Below the pieces are notes generated by a model. It saw only the letters and a list, made by a program, of their open reading frames with translations, did no database searches and was not told the origin of the DNA. 64,000 nt of DNA from Emmonsiellopsis sp. PD_33 (lineage: Eukaryota > Ascomycota > Eurotiomycetes > Onygenales > Ajellomycetaceae): positions 1 to 64,000 of the forward strand of contig JANTQF010000189.1 of assembly GCA_032988165.1 (NCBI GenBank), in the 5' to 3' direction. The translations under genes and the position numbers were made by a program. This document shows, one piece after another, positions 37,175-49,700 of the stretch. The number at the start of each line of letters is the position of its first letter. Position 1 is the first letter of the stretch.

Positions 37175-37246
37175 TGCCCACACTCAGAATCGAACTGAGA
37201 GTCTCATCATTACTAGTGATGCGCTTTACCATTAAGCCATGCGGGC
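37175..37246 (-). tRNA. tRNA-Thr (anticodon AGU)
   Basis: A 72-nt cloverleaf including discriminator A. Acceptor GCCCGCA pairs with TGTGGGC (one G-U). The D-stem is GCTT/AAGC, the anticodon stem CATCA/TGATG around loop CTAGTAA (anticodon AGT in DNA), and the T-stem CTCAG/CTGAG around TTCGATT. No intron. A T10 terminator follows. AGU (read as IGU) decodes ACU/ACC/ACA threonine codons. Confidence 0.96.
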
Positions 37247-38340
37247 GTTTGTTGGAGGAAGCTGCCCCTAGTACGATTTATAGCCAGGTAGTAAGCGATA
37301 CACGTATGGCAATTAGGAACTACAATGGATGTGCCCCCCTTCCCTCTTAATTCACATTGCCCACGTAAGAATGGGGGGATTCTAGGGGATTCATATTTAA
37401 ATCATACATTCCCACCTCATAGTTATTCATTTCTACCCTCGTTGGAATCCATAGCATATAACACCTGAGTCAAGTCACTTCCGCTGGACGTATTAGACGG
37501 ACCCCTTGAGCCATCATGGACACGGGAGCCGTTATCCTGCTGCAGGAGTTGCGCATATATGCCGGGAGGAAAACGTGCAGGAGAGAAGGGGATGAGGACA
37601 GGGACTCATTCCAAGGATTGTATATGTATTCATAAGTGTAGATATGTCGACGGGTAATATTCGATCTCATGGTGTTCGTAGACGAAATACCAAGAAGAGA
37701 AAATATTTAGGCAGGGTAATAAACAAAGCCAGATATCCAATGCGAGAAGCCAAAAATGAGACAACCTTGATTTTGTCCATGTTAGGGGAATCCGTGTCCC
37801 ACGGAGCTGGGGTGAAATGCAAAAACTGGTTGCAAGTGCCATGTTCGGGGTTGGAGGAGTAATGATGCCAGGACCAAATCGTCGTGAAATATTCTGCACC
37901 GCTTGTTTATAATAAATGGAGGTACAAAGGTGTTGAAATGTATATTATGCTGTTCGCTTGCTCGATTCCTAATAAAGGCGGTAGAATGTTGGATAGCGGA
38001 ACACCATACAGATGTCCCCAAGTAGTAGAAAACGGGTGTTTCTTACAACAACCCAGGTCCACAATCTAGAAACTGGAAGTGACTAGGGGGATTCCTAGCG
38101 AGCCAGCCCGTACAGGGACTGCTGAAGCGGAGTCTTGCAGCCTGCTGGTGCAGCACGCAACTATACCGTACCGGCGGGTGTTGATTTAGACAATGTCTCC
38201 AATGGCATGGCCGGGATCGATATTGACAGGATGCTTCCCAGCCTCCTGTTGCATGTCCTATACAGGGTATAATATGATAGTATCATAATCCCTAATCGAT
38301 AGATGGGAGAAGAAACTCGCTTTGAGCCGTCGATAGGAAA
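37247..38340. other. Intergenic region
   Basis: No gene is supported between the tRNA and the 3' end of the split F-box-like gene. Confidence 0.4.
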
Positions 38341-39022
38341 TCAAGCCCCAAGGTACCAACGGCCAGGCGATGGATCCCGCTTCACTGGCACTGGGAATGG
38401 ATCGAGACCTTCAATCGAGAAATTGATGCCGGATATGTTCCTGTCGCCAAAGTTCCTCAACTGTGTTTTCATCAACGAAGCAAGAAGATAAGTTAGTCCA
38501 GCCCCTGATTTCATTCTGTTTCAATCCGCCGCGATTCCATGCCAATCGGATAAAACCATTGAATGATAAAAAAACAAGAAGAATAAGAAAACTCACCTTC
38601 CCAAACATCTTAAACAGAATCAACCTCGACCCCTCCTCCCCAAGAATATTCGCCCTATACATCGAGAACTCCCCCGTCAACACGATCCTCAACTCCTCCA
38701 AACAATTCCCCACGCACCAAACATCCAACAGCGTATCAACCGTCCGCGCCCACCTGCTCGCCAGACTCGTAATATCAATCTTCAGCGTCACTCTGCGCGC
38801 CTTCTGCAGCGCCCCTTCACAGATAAACATCGTGATATCCACCGGCCGGCCCAGTGCAATCGAGTACGGCGGCGGCTCATCGATGACGAGCTCCTGCGAG
38901 AGTAGCACGGGCAGGGCTTCGTAGGTTATTTGGCGGTTGAGGAGGAGCAAGTTGGGCGTGACGTAGTCTGATTCTGGGATGCGGGGCGGGGGTAAGGTGC
39001 ATTTGGGATTGGATAATGAGGG
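38341..39022 (-). pseudogene. 3' part of an F-box-like gene split by a retrotransposon
   Basis: Exons 39022-38597 and 38460-38341 (136-bp intron, GTGAGT donor, ACACAG acceptor) encode the C-terminal 181 residues of a protein whose first 69 residues lie 15.5 kb away at 54543-54749. The part begins PSLSNPKC directly after the target-site duplication, in the frame the 5' part would require. The joined gene would have 250 residues. LLLLNRQITYEALPVLL is typical of the fungal F-box/2EXR-like family that follows a LPPEIRLEIY motif. No stop codons have accumulated. The alternative of no splicing at 38597 gives a 209-codon frame from the LTR-derived ATG at 39040. Function as a substrate adaptor is a family guess. 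Confidence 0.75.
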
Positions 39023-39027
39023 CATGC
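39023..39027. repeat. Target-site duplication of the copia element (left)
   Basis: CATGC, repeated exactly at 54543-54547 outside the other LTR. Confidence 0.9.
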
Positions 39028-39193
39028 TATCGGCGTACATCGCGTTATAGAGGTAAAAACATGCGGAATTGAATTGATGTGGTACGACCCATAAGAGGTT
39101 GTAGAATAACTAACTAATTTATAGGGAAAGTGTGGTACACTATGTGCAAACTAACATCAAGCAAGATTACACAAGAACTCAGGTTTCCTGACA
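39028..39193 (-). repeat. Copia LTR, left copy (3' LTR)
   Basis: 166 bp, partner of 54377-54542. On the minus strand it starts TGTCAGG and ends CCGATA; the ancestral ends were probably TGTCGG...CCGACA. Seventeen differences from the partner, all transitions. This copy keeps five CpGs at its gene-proximal end but shows CpA in place of CpG towards the element. A polypurine tract (G7 on the minus strand, 39196-39202) adjoins it. Confidence 0.92.
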
Positions 39194-39383
39194 CACCCCC
39201 CCAGTGCGAGCACACTGAAAATGAACATAATGAGGCCAGTTAGACTGCCTAAATAGGAAATAAAAATCAAAATATTGAGATGGCATGGGAGTTGAATGTC
39301 TGGCCAGGTGAGTTGTATAGATCCCTCATAGGAATCAAAAATCAATGCAAAAATTAAGGAAATGTTTAAAATGAGTTACCCCA

Positions 39384-39817
39384 TTACTTCCCCCCCAGAT
39401 CTTGCTGTCCCTCAATGAGATTGATAATATCAATGAGGCCAAGCAGTTTGACAAAGGTTTGATGCTTCTGTGGTGAAAGGCTCTTAATGAGGCTGTCCAC
39501 AGGCATCTCTGCCATGAGAACCCAGGTTATATTGATGTCAGAGCTTTGAACCTGCTTGTGAAACCAGCTACCATGTATATCAACATGGTGCAGGTGCATA
39601 TTAATTTGGGGATCACTCTTATTTAATAATCCTACTGTTTGACTGTTATTGCATTTAACAGTGATATTATGCTCAGCATTAAATTGTATTTGACTGAGAA
39701 AATACTTCCATCACATAACTTCACATCCTGCATGTAATATAGTGAGAAGTTCCACCTCCATAGTGGACATAGTGACTGTAGCCTGCTGAGCAGACTTCCA
39801 ATCAACTGGGCTACCAT
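39384..39817 (-). pseudogene. Copia RNase H remnant
   Basis: Two frames (39632-39817 and 39384-39599) carry the end of the copia polyprotein. The second has the typical tail INITWVLMAEMPVDSLIK followed by LLGLIDI. Stops interrupt it. Confidence 0.75.
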
Positions 39818-40099
39818 ACATCTTAAATAAATATCCAGTAGTTGATCAGCAGTCAGGATTATCCATAAAGCTAGTATTACTAAAGAATTTGATGACTTCA
39901 GGTTTTATATTAAAATTTGATAGTATAGTCAAATTTGCAGGTAGATTCATTGATTGCTCAAGTAGGGATCTATCATAATTTCCATCATACTAAATGGCAA
40001 AATTCCATGTGTCTTTCAGATAGGTGATGATGTGATTTATCTCAGTTGAATGAATATCAGATGGATTTTACATGAATGTTGCAAGTTTTGAAGCTATAT

Positions 40100-41084
40100 A
40101 TGTAATATCAGGTCTCACTATAATAGCCAGATAGATGTAGAAATCAATGTGCTATTAGTAGTGGTAAGTCTTTTTGTGAGAGGATTTAGCCTTATAGGCC
40201 TTCAATTTCACATCAGATAGAGGTGCTCCACAAGTTCACTAAGCATGCTCAAAATGGTACACAGCAATGAGTTTATTAATATAGGAATCTATATAGATCT
40301 AAAGCCTCAAATTCAGTCAATCTCTTAGAATGTGAGTGTTTAGGAATTAACATAATTTCCTCATATCTCAGATCTCATAGGTGCTCTGCAGCTCTCATAT
40401 CATTCAGTCTCTCTCATCCCTATCTTCCTTATCTGACAGTGTAATAAAATTATTAATATAGAAGAAAATGATTATTTAGTTGTTTGAGAAGAAACATCAA
40501 TCTTTAGGTGAAGGGATGAATTCTAGGTATAGTAGTATTTTTATTACTTCATTCAACCAAAGCAGTGGCAAACAGCATAATCCATATAGGTCTTTTTTCA
40601 ATTTGAGGGCCTTAAGGGAATATTATAGAGAATGAAGGCCAGGGAACCTCTACTACCTATTAGATAGTTCATAATAGACTTCTTTATTAATATTATTATT
40701 CATAAAGGTGTTTACACCATCAAGCTGTTTGGTGTCAAGGTCAAAGGCCACTATTATAGCTATTAACACACAGTAAGTCCTGCCAGCAAGCATATGAGCT
40801 CTTATATCTTTCTCACTGGGGGGTTAGAGGTCACCACACATACAGATATATACCTTGAACTTGTTGAGATATCCATCATCATCAAATTTGTATGTAAATA
40901 CCCAGTATAGGGGGATAACAGACATATTTTCAGGTAGTCTAGGCACTATTTTGTATGTGTCCTTCTGAGTAACAGTCTCCCATTCCCTAATAGCTGCATT
41001 AATAAAATCTTCACTATATTCATGAGATCTCAGAGAGTTCCAATGATTCAGTGACAGTAAAAGCTTATCTCTATGTAATCTCAC
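40100..41084 (-). pseudogene. Copia reverse transcriptase remnant
   Basis: The frame at 40824-41084 gives the start of the RT domain: WETVTQKDTYKIVPRLP then YWVFTYKFDDDG, matching the copia pattern of W-x-x-V followed by WVFK-K-D--G. The domain continues with stops to about 40.1 kb. Confidence 0.8.
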
Positions 41085-42039
41085 TGTGTTCCTCCCCTAC
41101 TGTATTGAGAAGTTTACATACACACTGAACATCACACAGATCAGTTGAGCAGGGTTGTTTTTTACCTTTTCTATGCTATTGAAGTGTATAGCTTGTCTGA
41201 CACACTTGCCAGTGAGTATATTCAATTCATTGAAGTCTGTAGAGACCTCTCATGCCCATAGTGCATAATTTCTGTGTCTATTGAAGAGGTCTGGGGGCAA
41301 AATATTAGATGTATCAGGTGTATTAGGTGGTTAAGGTTGTTGTAAAGGTTACTCCACCAGAGGCTATTACTCAGGCATCTATTTATTAAGCAAGAACTGC
41401 AGTTCATCCTGCAGCTAGCCACTAAGTTCATCAGTTTTAATAAACTCTCTACCAACCTCTCTATCTGCCTACTCACCTCCTTGAACCTGCAGTTCTGGCA
41501 TTGGTTCAGATGTCAAAGGTTTGTTTGCATGTCTTTAATCATTTTGATCTCTATTATCACTGGATTCAGTCATTTTTTCCATTTGTTCAATATCTTCAGG
41601 GTGAAAAATATCTATATCAGCAGAATCCAGTGTCTCCTTTCATTTGCAGACCTCAGAGATCACAGGCTCTATTATTAGCATTTGCAACACTTCAATGATC
41701 TCATTTATAATAGATTCTCACAGTAGCTCTTTGATATGAGGTTTCTGCAGGTCAAATTGAACAGATTCATCAAATATCACATCTCTGGTCCTTATGACAT
41801 ATTGTAAGTGTAGAATCCAAATCCTCCATATATTTATCAAATTGTATCTGACAAGATAATCAACATGTGCTCTAGATTCAAGTTTTGAAGCTCTCATATG
41901 ATTGAGGACTTCATCCAGAATCTTCACATACACATGACATCCATATATGCATAGGTGAGCAGATGACAGCTTACCTGGGAGGTTAAAATAGTCTCATAAT
42001 ACCTGCATTGGTGACTTCCACTCAAGAATGCATGTAGGG

Positions 42040-42600
42040 GTTCAATTAATGAGATATCCAGCAGCTATATAGATCTCTGGTGAGAGTTCTGAAGGTAAAC
42101 ATTCATTAATTCACAGACACCTAGCCTTTTTGATTATAAGAGCACTGGCATACTCACTAGCACCATTCTACTTATAGATATATTCTGACAAGAACTCTCT
42201 TATAAGGCCTTCTTCAAAAATCTACTCATCTATCTCATCTGAATGCATACTCATTTCATTGTCAACCTATATAATTTTAACATCTATATCAAACTGACAT
42301 TTGATCCATTTCATAGCTACAGGAAGCAATTTTTTGAGTTCAGACTTACAAACTACATTATATATGATCTGGAATTGCAGGAAATCACATGTAAAATACA
42401 TCATCCACCTCTGGCTATAATAGCAACCCTTTTTACTCTCAATTATATTGATATAGAGGCATTCAAATGGTTTGATGGATCTGATATGAGGCCTTCAAGA
42501 TATCTAATTTTTTACTTTTAAAAGCTCACACATTTAATAGCAACATGCAACTCCTTCTAGGTGCAGATTCAACTCTTCCTTCTCCCCTTCTGTGGGTTTA
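42040..42600 (-). pseudogene. Copia integrase remnant
   Basis: The degraded minus-strand frame contains a recognisable NGASE-like segment followed by ALIIKKARCL (interrupted by stops), the part of the integrase core holding the catalytic Glu in copia elements. Boundaries are approximate. Confidence 0.6.
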
Positions 42601-42821
42601 CTCATTATAATTATATCATCTGATACATTTTGCAGGTGAGATATCAAAGCTTTTGAACTGTATCTCAGGCATCTGTGTCATAGCTCTGCAGATCCCATTG
42701 AAATTTTCAGGGCCTCAAAATACTTATATTCAGCAAGTGCTGAGAATGTTGAAGCTGGCATGGTATCTATACAAAGATTATATTCAAGGCAGAGAAGATT
42801 ATCTATTCATTTAAGTATCAC

Positions 42822-43169
42822 TCAAGGCCTCCCATGATCTTCAAGAGACATTGTTGCCATATCTAATGTGATTCCCTTCTCAAAAGGCTTCACCCAACCA
42901 AAGATATTCATGTGGAAATCCAGCATGTAGGCTGTGTTGGATAGTGATACCATGAAATGTTTTTGAGTAATAGGATTCATAAGATATATGACTGCAGTTC
43001 TGTACTCATAAATTTTTATATAGGAATCTCCTGTATAGAATGAAGCATTGTGTTCCTTAATGAAATCAGTAAATCTCACTCTGTTATTACAAATATGAGA
43101 TTCTCTGCCCATATCATATATCCAACTATTTCTTATAGGATGATCTGACTGATTAGATTCAGCACTCAT
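42822..43169 (-). pseudogene. Copia protease remnant
   Basis: A 115-residue open frame with SWIYDMGRESHICNNRVRF, the copia protease active-site block in which the usual D-S-G is now D-M-G. It is followed by a degraded GAG-pre-integrase segment. Confidence 0.75.
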
Positions 43170-43331
43170 AATTAATGACCCATTAGTAGCTCTACAGGAG
43201 GTTAGGGGTATTCAATATATAGTTGAGAGATTCATCTGCAGACCTACATTGACCTTACCATTCACCTCAGCTATTACTACCTCAACCTTTACCTTGACCT
43301 TCACATCTTTTAACACTTTGTCTACCATCTT

Positions 43332-43562
43332 TCACATCTCTGGATACTCAGTAAACCACTCAGGCTTTAATTCCCAGTTGAGATAGAAGTATTTACCAAT
43401 TAAATAACTAATTCTACTGCAGATACACTTTTCATGAGTCTTTCTTGAAGTCTTTTTCATATCTTTTTTTGAATTCTTAAATAGATTAGGTGCTGCAGGT
43501 GTAGGCATATCTTCCTTATCCTTTCCCTCCACATTTTTATTAAAAAGACTTCCAAACATCAT
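43332..43562 (-). pseudogene. Copia Gag C-terminal remnant
   Basis: A 76-residue frame, basic and with C-x-C and E-L-K-P-E-W features of the degenerate zinc-knuckle end of fungal copia Gag. The nested gypsy element lies just upstream and separates it from the rest of Gag at 53.5-54.0 kb. Confidence 0.55.
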
Positions 43563-43638
43563 AAAAATAGTGTTATATCCATCTTTTAATATTCCTATCT
43601 CATGATATCAGATCTTAATCTCTTTAACCATATATTCT

Positions 43639-43643
43639 AGGGT
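43639..43643. repeat. Target-site duplication of the gypsy element (left)
   Basis: AGGGT, repeated exactly at 53461-53465. Confidence 0.9.
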
Positions 43644-43801
43644 TACTACACACATACAGCTGCTGCATTCCTTCCTTCCACTACCATAGCTAGTTAGTAA
43701 GCAGAGCAGACTGACCTTATGTCAGCTGCAGATCTTCCATGATCCTAGAAGAATCAAGCTTATTTGACATCATTTTCATGACCTCCTACATTATTGTAGC
43801 A
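43644..43801 (+). repeat. Gypsy LTR, left copy (5' LTR)
   Basis: 158 bp, same length as 53303-53460. It begins TACTACA and ends TGTAGCA; the ancestral ends were most likely TGCTACA...TGTAGCA, a 7-bp inverted repeat. Thirteen differences from the partner, all transitions. TGGTAG at 43804-43809 looks like the start of a primer-binding site for a tRNA ending CTACCA. Confidence 0.93.
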
Positions 43802-44639
43802 AATGGTAGTATATCTGCAAGTTTGATGGGTTAACCAAAGAGCTATGATTCTTATCTGTGAGTTTTTACTGGGCTAACCCTCCCTTCACCAATGATAGAC
43901 CACTGGGATGTCTGTAGAACTAACTATTAAAGCCATCCACTCTACCCACCAATTAACTACTTATATTACTGATAAAGGTGCTTATGTTTCTCTCATTAGC
44001 ATGCAAGTCAAGCTAATAGTCAAGTACATCACTGCAAATATAGATTGTTCAGAGCCTCCTCCCAAGTTGAATACTCTACTAGGAGATTGAGCTAGGATGT
44101 AGAGCTCCAGTGTTGCAGCTACAGGGGAGAGTTTAACTACAGGACAGCTAGAATATTCAGTAGACTGAGTGATAGACAAAGCAGCTTTCAGAAGTGACAT
44201 CAGAAGATTTATGAGAGATATGAAATACCTACTGAAGGACTTAAGCTATAAAGCCTATATCAAATCTTGTGTGTCTCAGATACCTACATTTAATGCTGCT
44301 GAATCCTCCAAAGCTCCCTTAATCTTATCATCAACTAAAGAAATAACAATAAATAGATGATTCAAATAGGAATTATTAGCTAATACAGAAGCTGCTGAGG
44401 AAGAATCAGGAAAGACTGCATTGAGATAAGTAGTGAATATGTCATACCTACTCAGTGCCTACCCCCTGATGATCTAATGATCAAGACTGACTACCTAATT
44501 GAGTAATAGACCATCTTGACTACTGACAGAGGATGCTGGGTTATCTGCAGCTGCTGTTGCTGACTCAGAGTGATCAAAACAAACCAAAATTCCCCCTGTT
44601 TCTCTCCTATCTTCTTCTTTCTTTTCCAACTGCACTGCC

Positions 44640-45785
44640 ATGACTTCAGCCACAGTTAACTTGACCAATAATGATAAAGACATCATGGAGAATTTATGAT
44701 ATCAATATCCTGAGTTAACTACATCATTAGCAATGACAAGGTTTTTAGATTACCTACACAGCTGAATGCAGCTATCTCAGCAAATTAGTTCATAAATACT
44801 ATAACACATCTGCTGGTCAGACCAGCCTAATATTGCTCAAAATTTAACCTTAGTATATCCTTCAAGAAGATGCTTAATCAGTCCTCCCTGTCAACTGTCA
44901 AATATGGCCAATGAGAATGTGAATGCTCTGACCTCTGATGGCTTAGTCCCCTCAGCTGCATAGAATGGCAATGAACTCTTTACTAGGCAAATATGCATCA
45001 TTGCCTAAATAATCAAAGAGACTCTATGTGAGTTAGGTGTTGACAATCAGAATAATAGCCCTGACCCTAATGGCTACCAGCCAACTCTGGACTCTAATGG
45101 CTACCAGCTAATGCTAGATCTGAACCCACTGAGAACCCCAGTTCACAACCCTAGTCCAGTGGTGATGCAGCAGAGTTGGGATACTGACAGAAACTCCACT
45201 GACTACACCTCATACACTGAAAATACTTTGTGAAAGATTACTGACATTGATATATTCTAGCCAGACTCTACAGGCATGAACAATATATAGAATAAGAATG
45301 GTAAGACTTACTACTATGATGTATTTAGCTTCACAGCCCAAGTACAAGTAGCAGCTCAATCTTGAAACACTATAATTATAAAACAGGACCTACCAATCTA
45401 TTTCTGTGGAGCTGCTAACACCTGGTGGATCTTGAAAATCAGCAATATCACCCACTATGACCTATTGAATTATCCAGATGGTGCAACCCAGATATATAAG
45501 GCATTAGAAACACATTTCCACATGTCCCCAAGCAAGTCTCTGGTGAAATTCAAGAAAATGTTCTACACCATACAGGACACAAAGAACAGAAAGTCTGTAG
45601 CTACTTTTATCATAGAACTGGTATATGCTACAAAGCATTGTAGACATTTCAATAATGAGGACATCCTTATGCTCCACATTTGAAAGCATCTTGATCTACC
45701 CTTATATCTTATGATTGATGAACCTGACCCTGAAACTACCATTAAAAAGTTTGTTGCTCAGCTAGTGAAGAAGTCAGCCAACTAA
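44640..45785 (+). pseudogene. Gypsy Gag remnant
   Basis: It opens near the ATG at 44643. The best-preserved part is 45432-45683, where FKKMFYTIQDTKNRKSVATF lies in the capsid-like retrotransposon Gag domain. Asn/Asp-rich repeats follow to about 46.2 kb. Several stops interrupt it. Confidence 0.65.
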
Positions 45786-46295
45786 GAGGATAAATACTGA
45801 CTACAGTATTATGAGTATAATAATTACCCAAGAAATATGTAACCTTATCATAGCTACCAGCTGAGAACCCAGGATGGCCTAGATGATTGCTAGAAGAACA
45901 ATGCTTACAATCAGCAGGATAATTGTGTGAATAATGGAAATTCTAATTGTGAACTACTAGGTATGTCACACCAACCCTATAACCAGAACTGCAAGTATGA
46001 GGGAGACTGCAATAATAACAACTATTAAAATAACAATTGTAACAATAATTATAATAATAATTATCAACCTCATTATGGAAACTCTGCACCCCCATATCAG
46101 TATGATAACCATCAGTATGAGGATTGTTGTAAAGAAGTGAGAGTCAACTAAGTAAATAGAATAAAAGATGAAGATAATTATAATACTCAGCATGACAATC
46201 AATATGATAGCTGCTAAGATGATGATTATGATAACAGACATTCTGACAAAGCTGAAGGATACTTAGGCTTTAATGATGACTACAATGCTTATAAC

Positions 46296-46361
46296 TGTTA
46301 TAATTGCAATGCTATCTTTACCTTGAATAACCAACTGCATGACCATGTTGCTGAATACCAC
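46296..46361 (+). pseudogene. C2H2 zinc finger in the gypsy Gag-Pol
   Basis: C-x2-C-x12-H-x4-H spacing is intact at this position, in place of the CCHC knuckle of most retroelements. It lies between Gag and protease. Confidence 0.65.
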
Positions 46362-46504
46362 AAAGAGGATGATGAGTCAGCAGTTTGGCATGTTGATGTT
46401 TCTCTACCAGTTGTGTCATTAAAATGCCTATAAATGTACTCACCAGATGGCCTCTCATTCCACTTTTGGCATTATGTGATGGTGAAAGCATTTGTGGAGA
46501 AACC

Positions 46505-46850
46505 AGACAAGGGGGATAATATATGTCTGGATTCAGGCTGCATTATGACTTTGGTAGACAGGGAATGACTTCTGAATCAAGACCCAAATATCAAGATAAT
46601 CCAGTTAAAGCCAGTCACAGTTTAGGGAATTAGTAAAGAATCTATATCATCAGAGATAGTCACTATCTCTTTACATCTACCTGTGATGCTCTCAGATGGA
46701 AAGTCCATCATCACATGTCTATTCATTGAGGCACACATTGTTGACAACCTATGAGCTAAACTATTACTAGGAGTTGACAACCTTAGGTCAGAAGGAATTA
46801 TCTTGAACTTCCCCAATAAAGTTGCCTGGCTCATGAGATGCTGAGAAGCT
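46505..46850 (+). pseudogene. Gypsy aspartic protease remnant
   Basis: The active-site triad D-S-G is preserved at 46530-46538 (ICLDSGCIMTLVD). Downstream sequence matches the retropepsin-like fold with LLGVDNL-like residues near 46,770. A TGA follows the active site within about 40 bp. Confidence 0.7.
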
Positions 46851-47269
46851 GCTATCAAGCTCACATTAGCTTTAAAGTTAAATCACTAGGATCACCATCC
46901 ATTATATACAGCTACTGAAGTAACTGTGCCATCAAGAGCAGAGATAAAGATTCCAATTTGTGTTTGTAGTAAAGAGACCCTGTTAGATGATAGAGATTAC
47001 CTATTTAAGCTATTAAACACATAGCTCATATTCCATGTCTATATACTTAACCACACACTGCCATTCATGCAAGTGAGGAACAACACAGACAGACCAGTAA
47101 AACTAGTGAGATATGCAAGGCTGAAATCCCTATAAGAGCTGAAATTCACTAATAGATATCATGTTGTAGATGAGGCTGCAACACTAGCAATCACAAAACC
47201 TCCATAAAGGGACAGTCAACTGAAGGTTATCCAAAATGGACAGAATGAGACCACACTACCCAATGGTAT

Positions 47270-48790
47270 TATAATATATTATGAGGATGAAGAGATGAAG
47301 AGAATATTCACAGACCTGATTATGAAATTCAAAGATATATTTACAGACCATGGTGGGTTTATGGATATTCCACAGGACAAATAGATGTATGTCCCTCTCA
47401 AAAAGGATGTAATACTGCCTAAGACAGTGAAAATATATCTAGTGGGTCTGGAGGACTGTAAGTGCATAGACAACATATTTAATAAGCTGCACATACAAGG
47501 AAGAATGAGCTGAGTAAGGACACATACCCACTCAGCTTACCTAGTATTTGTCATATAGTGGACAACATATCATGAAGGAAAACCCATGAGAAAGGGACAA
47601 GTTATAGTGGACCTGCACACACTCAATAAAGTGACTGAACTAGATGTTTATCTCACCCCACTACAATTAGATATCCTCCATGGCTTAAAAGGAGCCAAGT
47701 TTATAACAGTTGAAGATGCCATGAGTTTTTTCTACTACTAGTAATCACACCCAGATGACTGGATCAAAATAGCAGTGGTGACACACTGGGGACAAGAAGT
47801 ATTCAATGTTGCTATAATGAAGTATATAAACTCAGTACCTTATGTTCAATGGCAGATAGACAGACACCTTATGGACCTAAAGGAATTTATATGTGTGTAT
47901 ATTGATAACTTAGTTATCCATTCAGAAATGTAGAATCACCATGTCATCTACCTGCACAAACTCTTTCAACATCTATGTGAACTTAGCATTGTTCTTAACC
48001 CAAAAAAGACATATATCAGATTTCCCTCAGTGTGTCTCCTAGGTCAATATGTCTCCAGGCTAGGCTTATCTGTCAATGAAGAGAAGTTAAAAGCTCTGGC
48101 AGATATTGAATTCCCAGTGAAATTGACACATTTAGAGAAATATCTAGGCCTGACAAGCTAACTATACCAGTACATCCCTTGATATGCTCATCATGCAGAC
48201 CCACTACAGAAGAGGAAGATGGAGTTGCTGAAGAAAGAATCATCAAAGAGTGCTAAGTGCAACACTTATACAGCTATGATAAAAGTAGATGGAACTTCCA
48301 AGGAGATGGTAGCATTCAAGGACATTCAAAGTGTCTTTAGAACTCAACCCTTTCTTGTGCATGTAGACTACCTGTGCATGCTGTTCATGAATATTAATAC
48401 ATTCATAGAATATGGCTATAATGTCATGCTGTTCCACATTAAGGACTTATAATCAGCTCTGAAGATAAGAGACTACATGATATCTTCACTATAAGAACTA
48501 GTTGAGCCAATTTTATTCCTCAGCAAGATGTTGACCCCAGTAGAACAGCACTACTAGCCCACAGAATTAGAGATTGCCTGTCTTATATGAGTTGTATGCA
48601 AGGTGTGTCATCTTATGGAGGCATCCACCAACATGACTGTTATATATATAGACCATGAATTCATACCAGGCATTATCAAAGTGACCCACCTCAAAATGAC
48701 AGCAATGGACTAATAAAACCTATAGTTGGTCCAGGCCAGAGCCTACCTACAGCAATTTCAAATCAAGATAATTTATAAGTCAGGATACCT
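47270..48790 (+). pseudogene. Gypsy reverse transcriptase and RNase H remnant
   Basis: The catalytic box reads YIDNLVIHS (47898-47924) where an intact enzyme has an x-D-D box, so the second Asp is lost. Flanking conserved blocks (LNPKKT, LLGQYVS) and the RNase H region towards 48.79 kb are visible between stops. Confidence 0.8.
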
Positions 48791-48829
48791 TCATCTTGTA
48801 CTGGACACACTATCTCATCTACCCAGCAC

Positions 48830-49700
48830 AAACAAGGTAGTAATGGATGTGAATGAACTGCTGAAGGAAATACAGGATGCATACCTCACCCATGTGAAAG
48901 AAGATAGTGATATCACTATTGATAGTCACTATGTGGAGACTCTAGTTGAGATGTCTGATGATTTCTGGAGACACCTCAGAGACAGATATTTTAGGGACTC
49001 TAAACTGTCTCATGTCATGAAGGTTCTCAAGAGGAATAATGCAGTCAAGGAACCATTAAAGCTCTCATATGAGCTTACTGATGGCATCCTATACCACACA
49101 CATAATAGCATAAGATGCCTGATAATTCCAAGAGCCCTGCACAAAGAGATCTTTGACCTAGCCCACACCCCCAACCACCTAGGATTCAATTGGACCTTGG
49201 GAAATCTGCAGGATATGATAATATGCCACTGCACAACAGAGCTGTAAAAATATATTGAACACTGCTCAAGCTGTTAGGTCAACCAAACACTGTGGCACAA
49301 GCCTCACAGACAGTATCAACCCATACAGACTGTAGATGTACTACATGACATGATAATCATCAACTTCATACTAACATTACCAGATGGTGAATGTGATGTG
49401 GTGATATCTGTTACATGCAAGTTCTTCAAACAGGTTACAATCATCTCTGGGTGATCTGACTACAATGTGGAGAATTGGGTAAAGGCCCTACTTAACCATC
49501 TACTGCTAGCTAACTGAGGAATCCCATGCAAGATTATTTCAGACAGAGATCTCAAGTTTCTCAGCAATCTCTGATGAAATCTTTTTAAGCATCTGGATGT
49601 CAAGCTCCTCTACTCCACTGCATACCACCCACAGACAGATGGGTAGAGTGAGAGAACAAACCAGACCATACAAATTACCTTATAACATACTATCATGGCA
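48830..49700 (+). pseudogene. Gypsy integrase remnant
   Basis: An open stretch to 49247 carries the N-terminal zinc-binding region (H-x-x-H-L-G style ending C-H-C). The core around 49,540-49,650 retains ISDRDLKFLSNL and STAYHPQTDG, the catalytic-core signature of Ty3/gypsy integrases. Stops follow the RIP-like pattern. Confidence 0.8.

Noticed and set aside
39023..39040. ATG at 39040 as the start of an intact 209-residue gene
   Set aside because: The first six codons lie in the LTR and target duplication; the real 5' part is at 54543-54749.
45966..46241. 91-codon Ile/Val-rich minus-strand frame
   Set aside because: Antisense of the Asn/Asp-rich AAT-repeat part of gypsy Gag, not a membrane protein.
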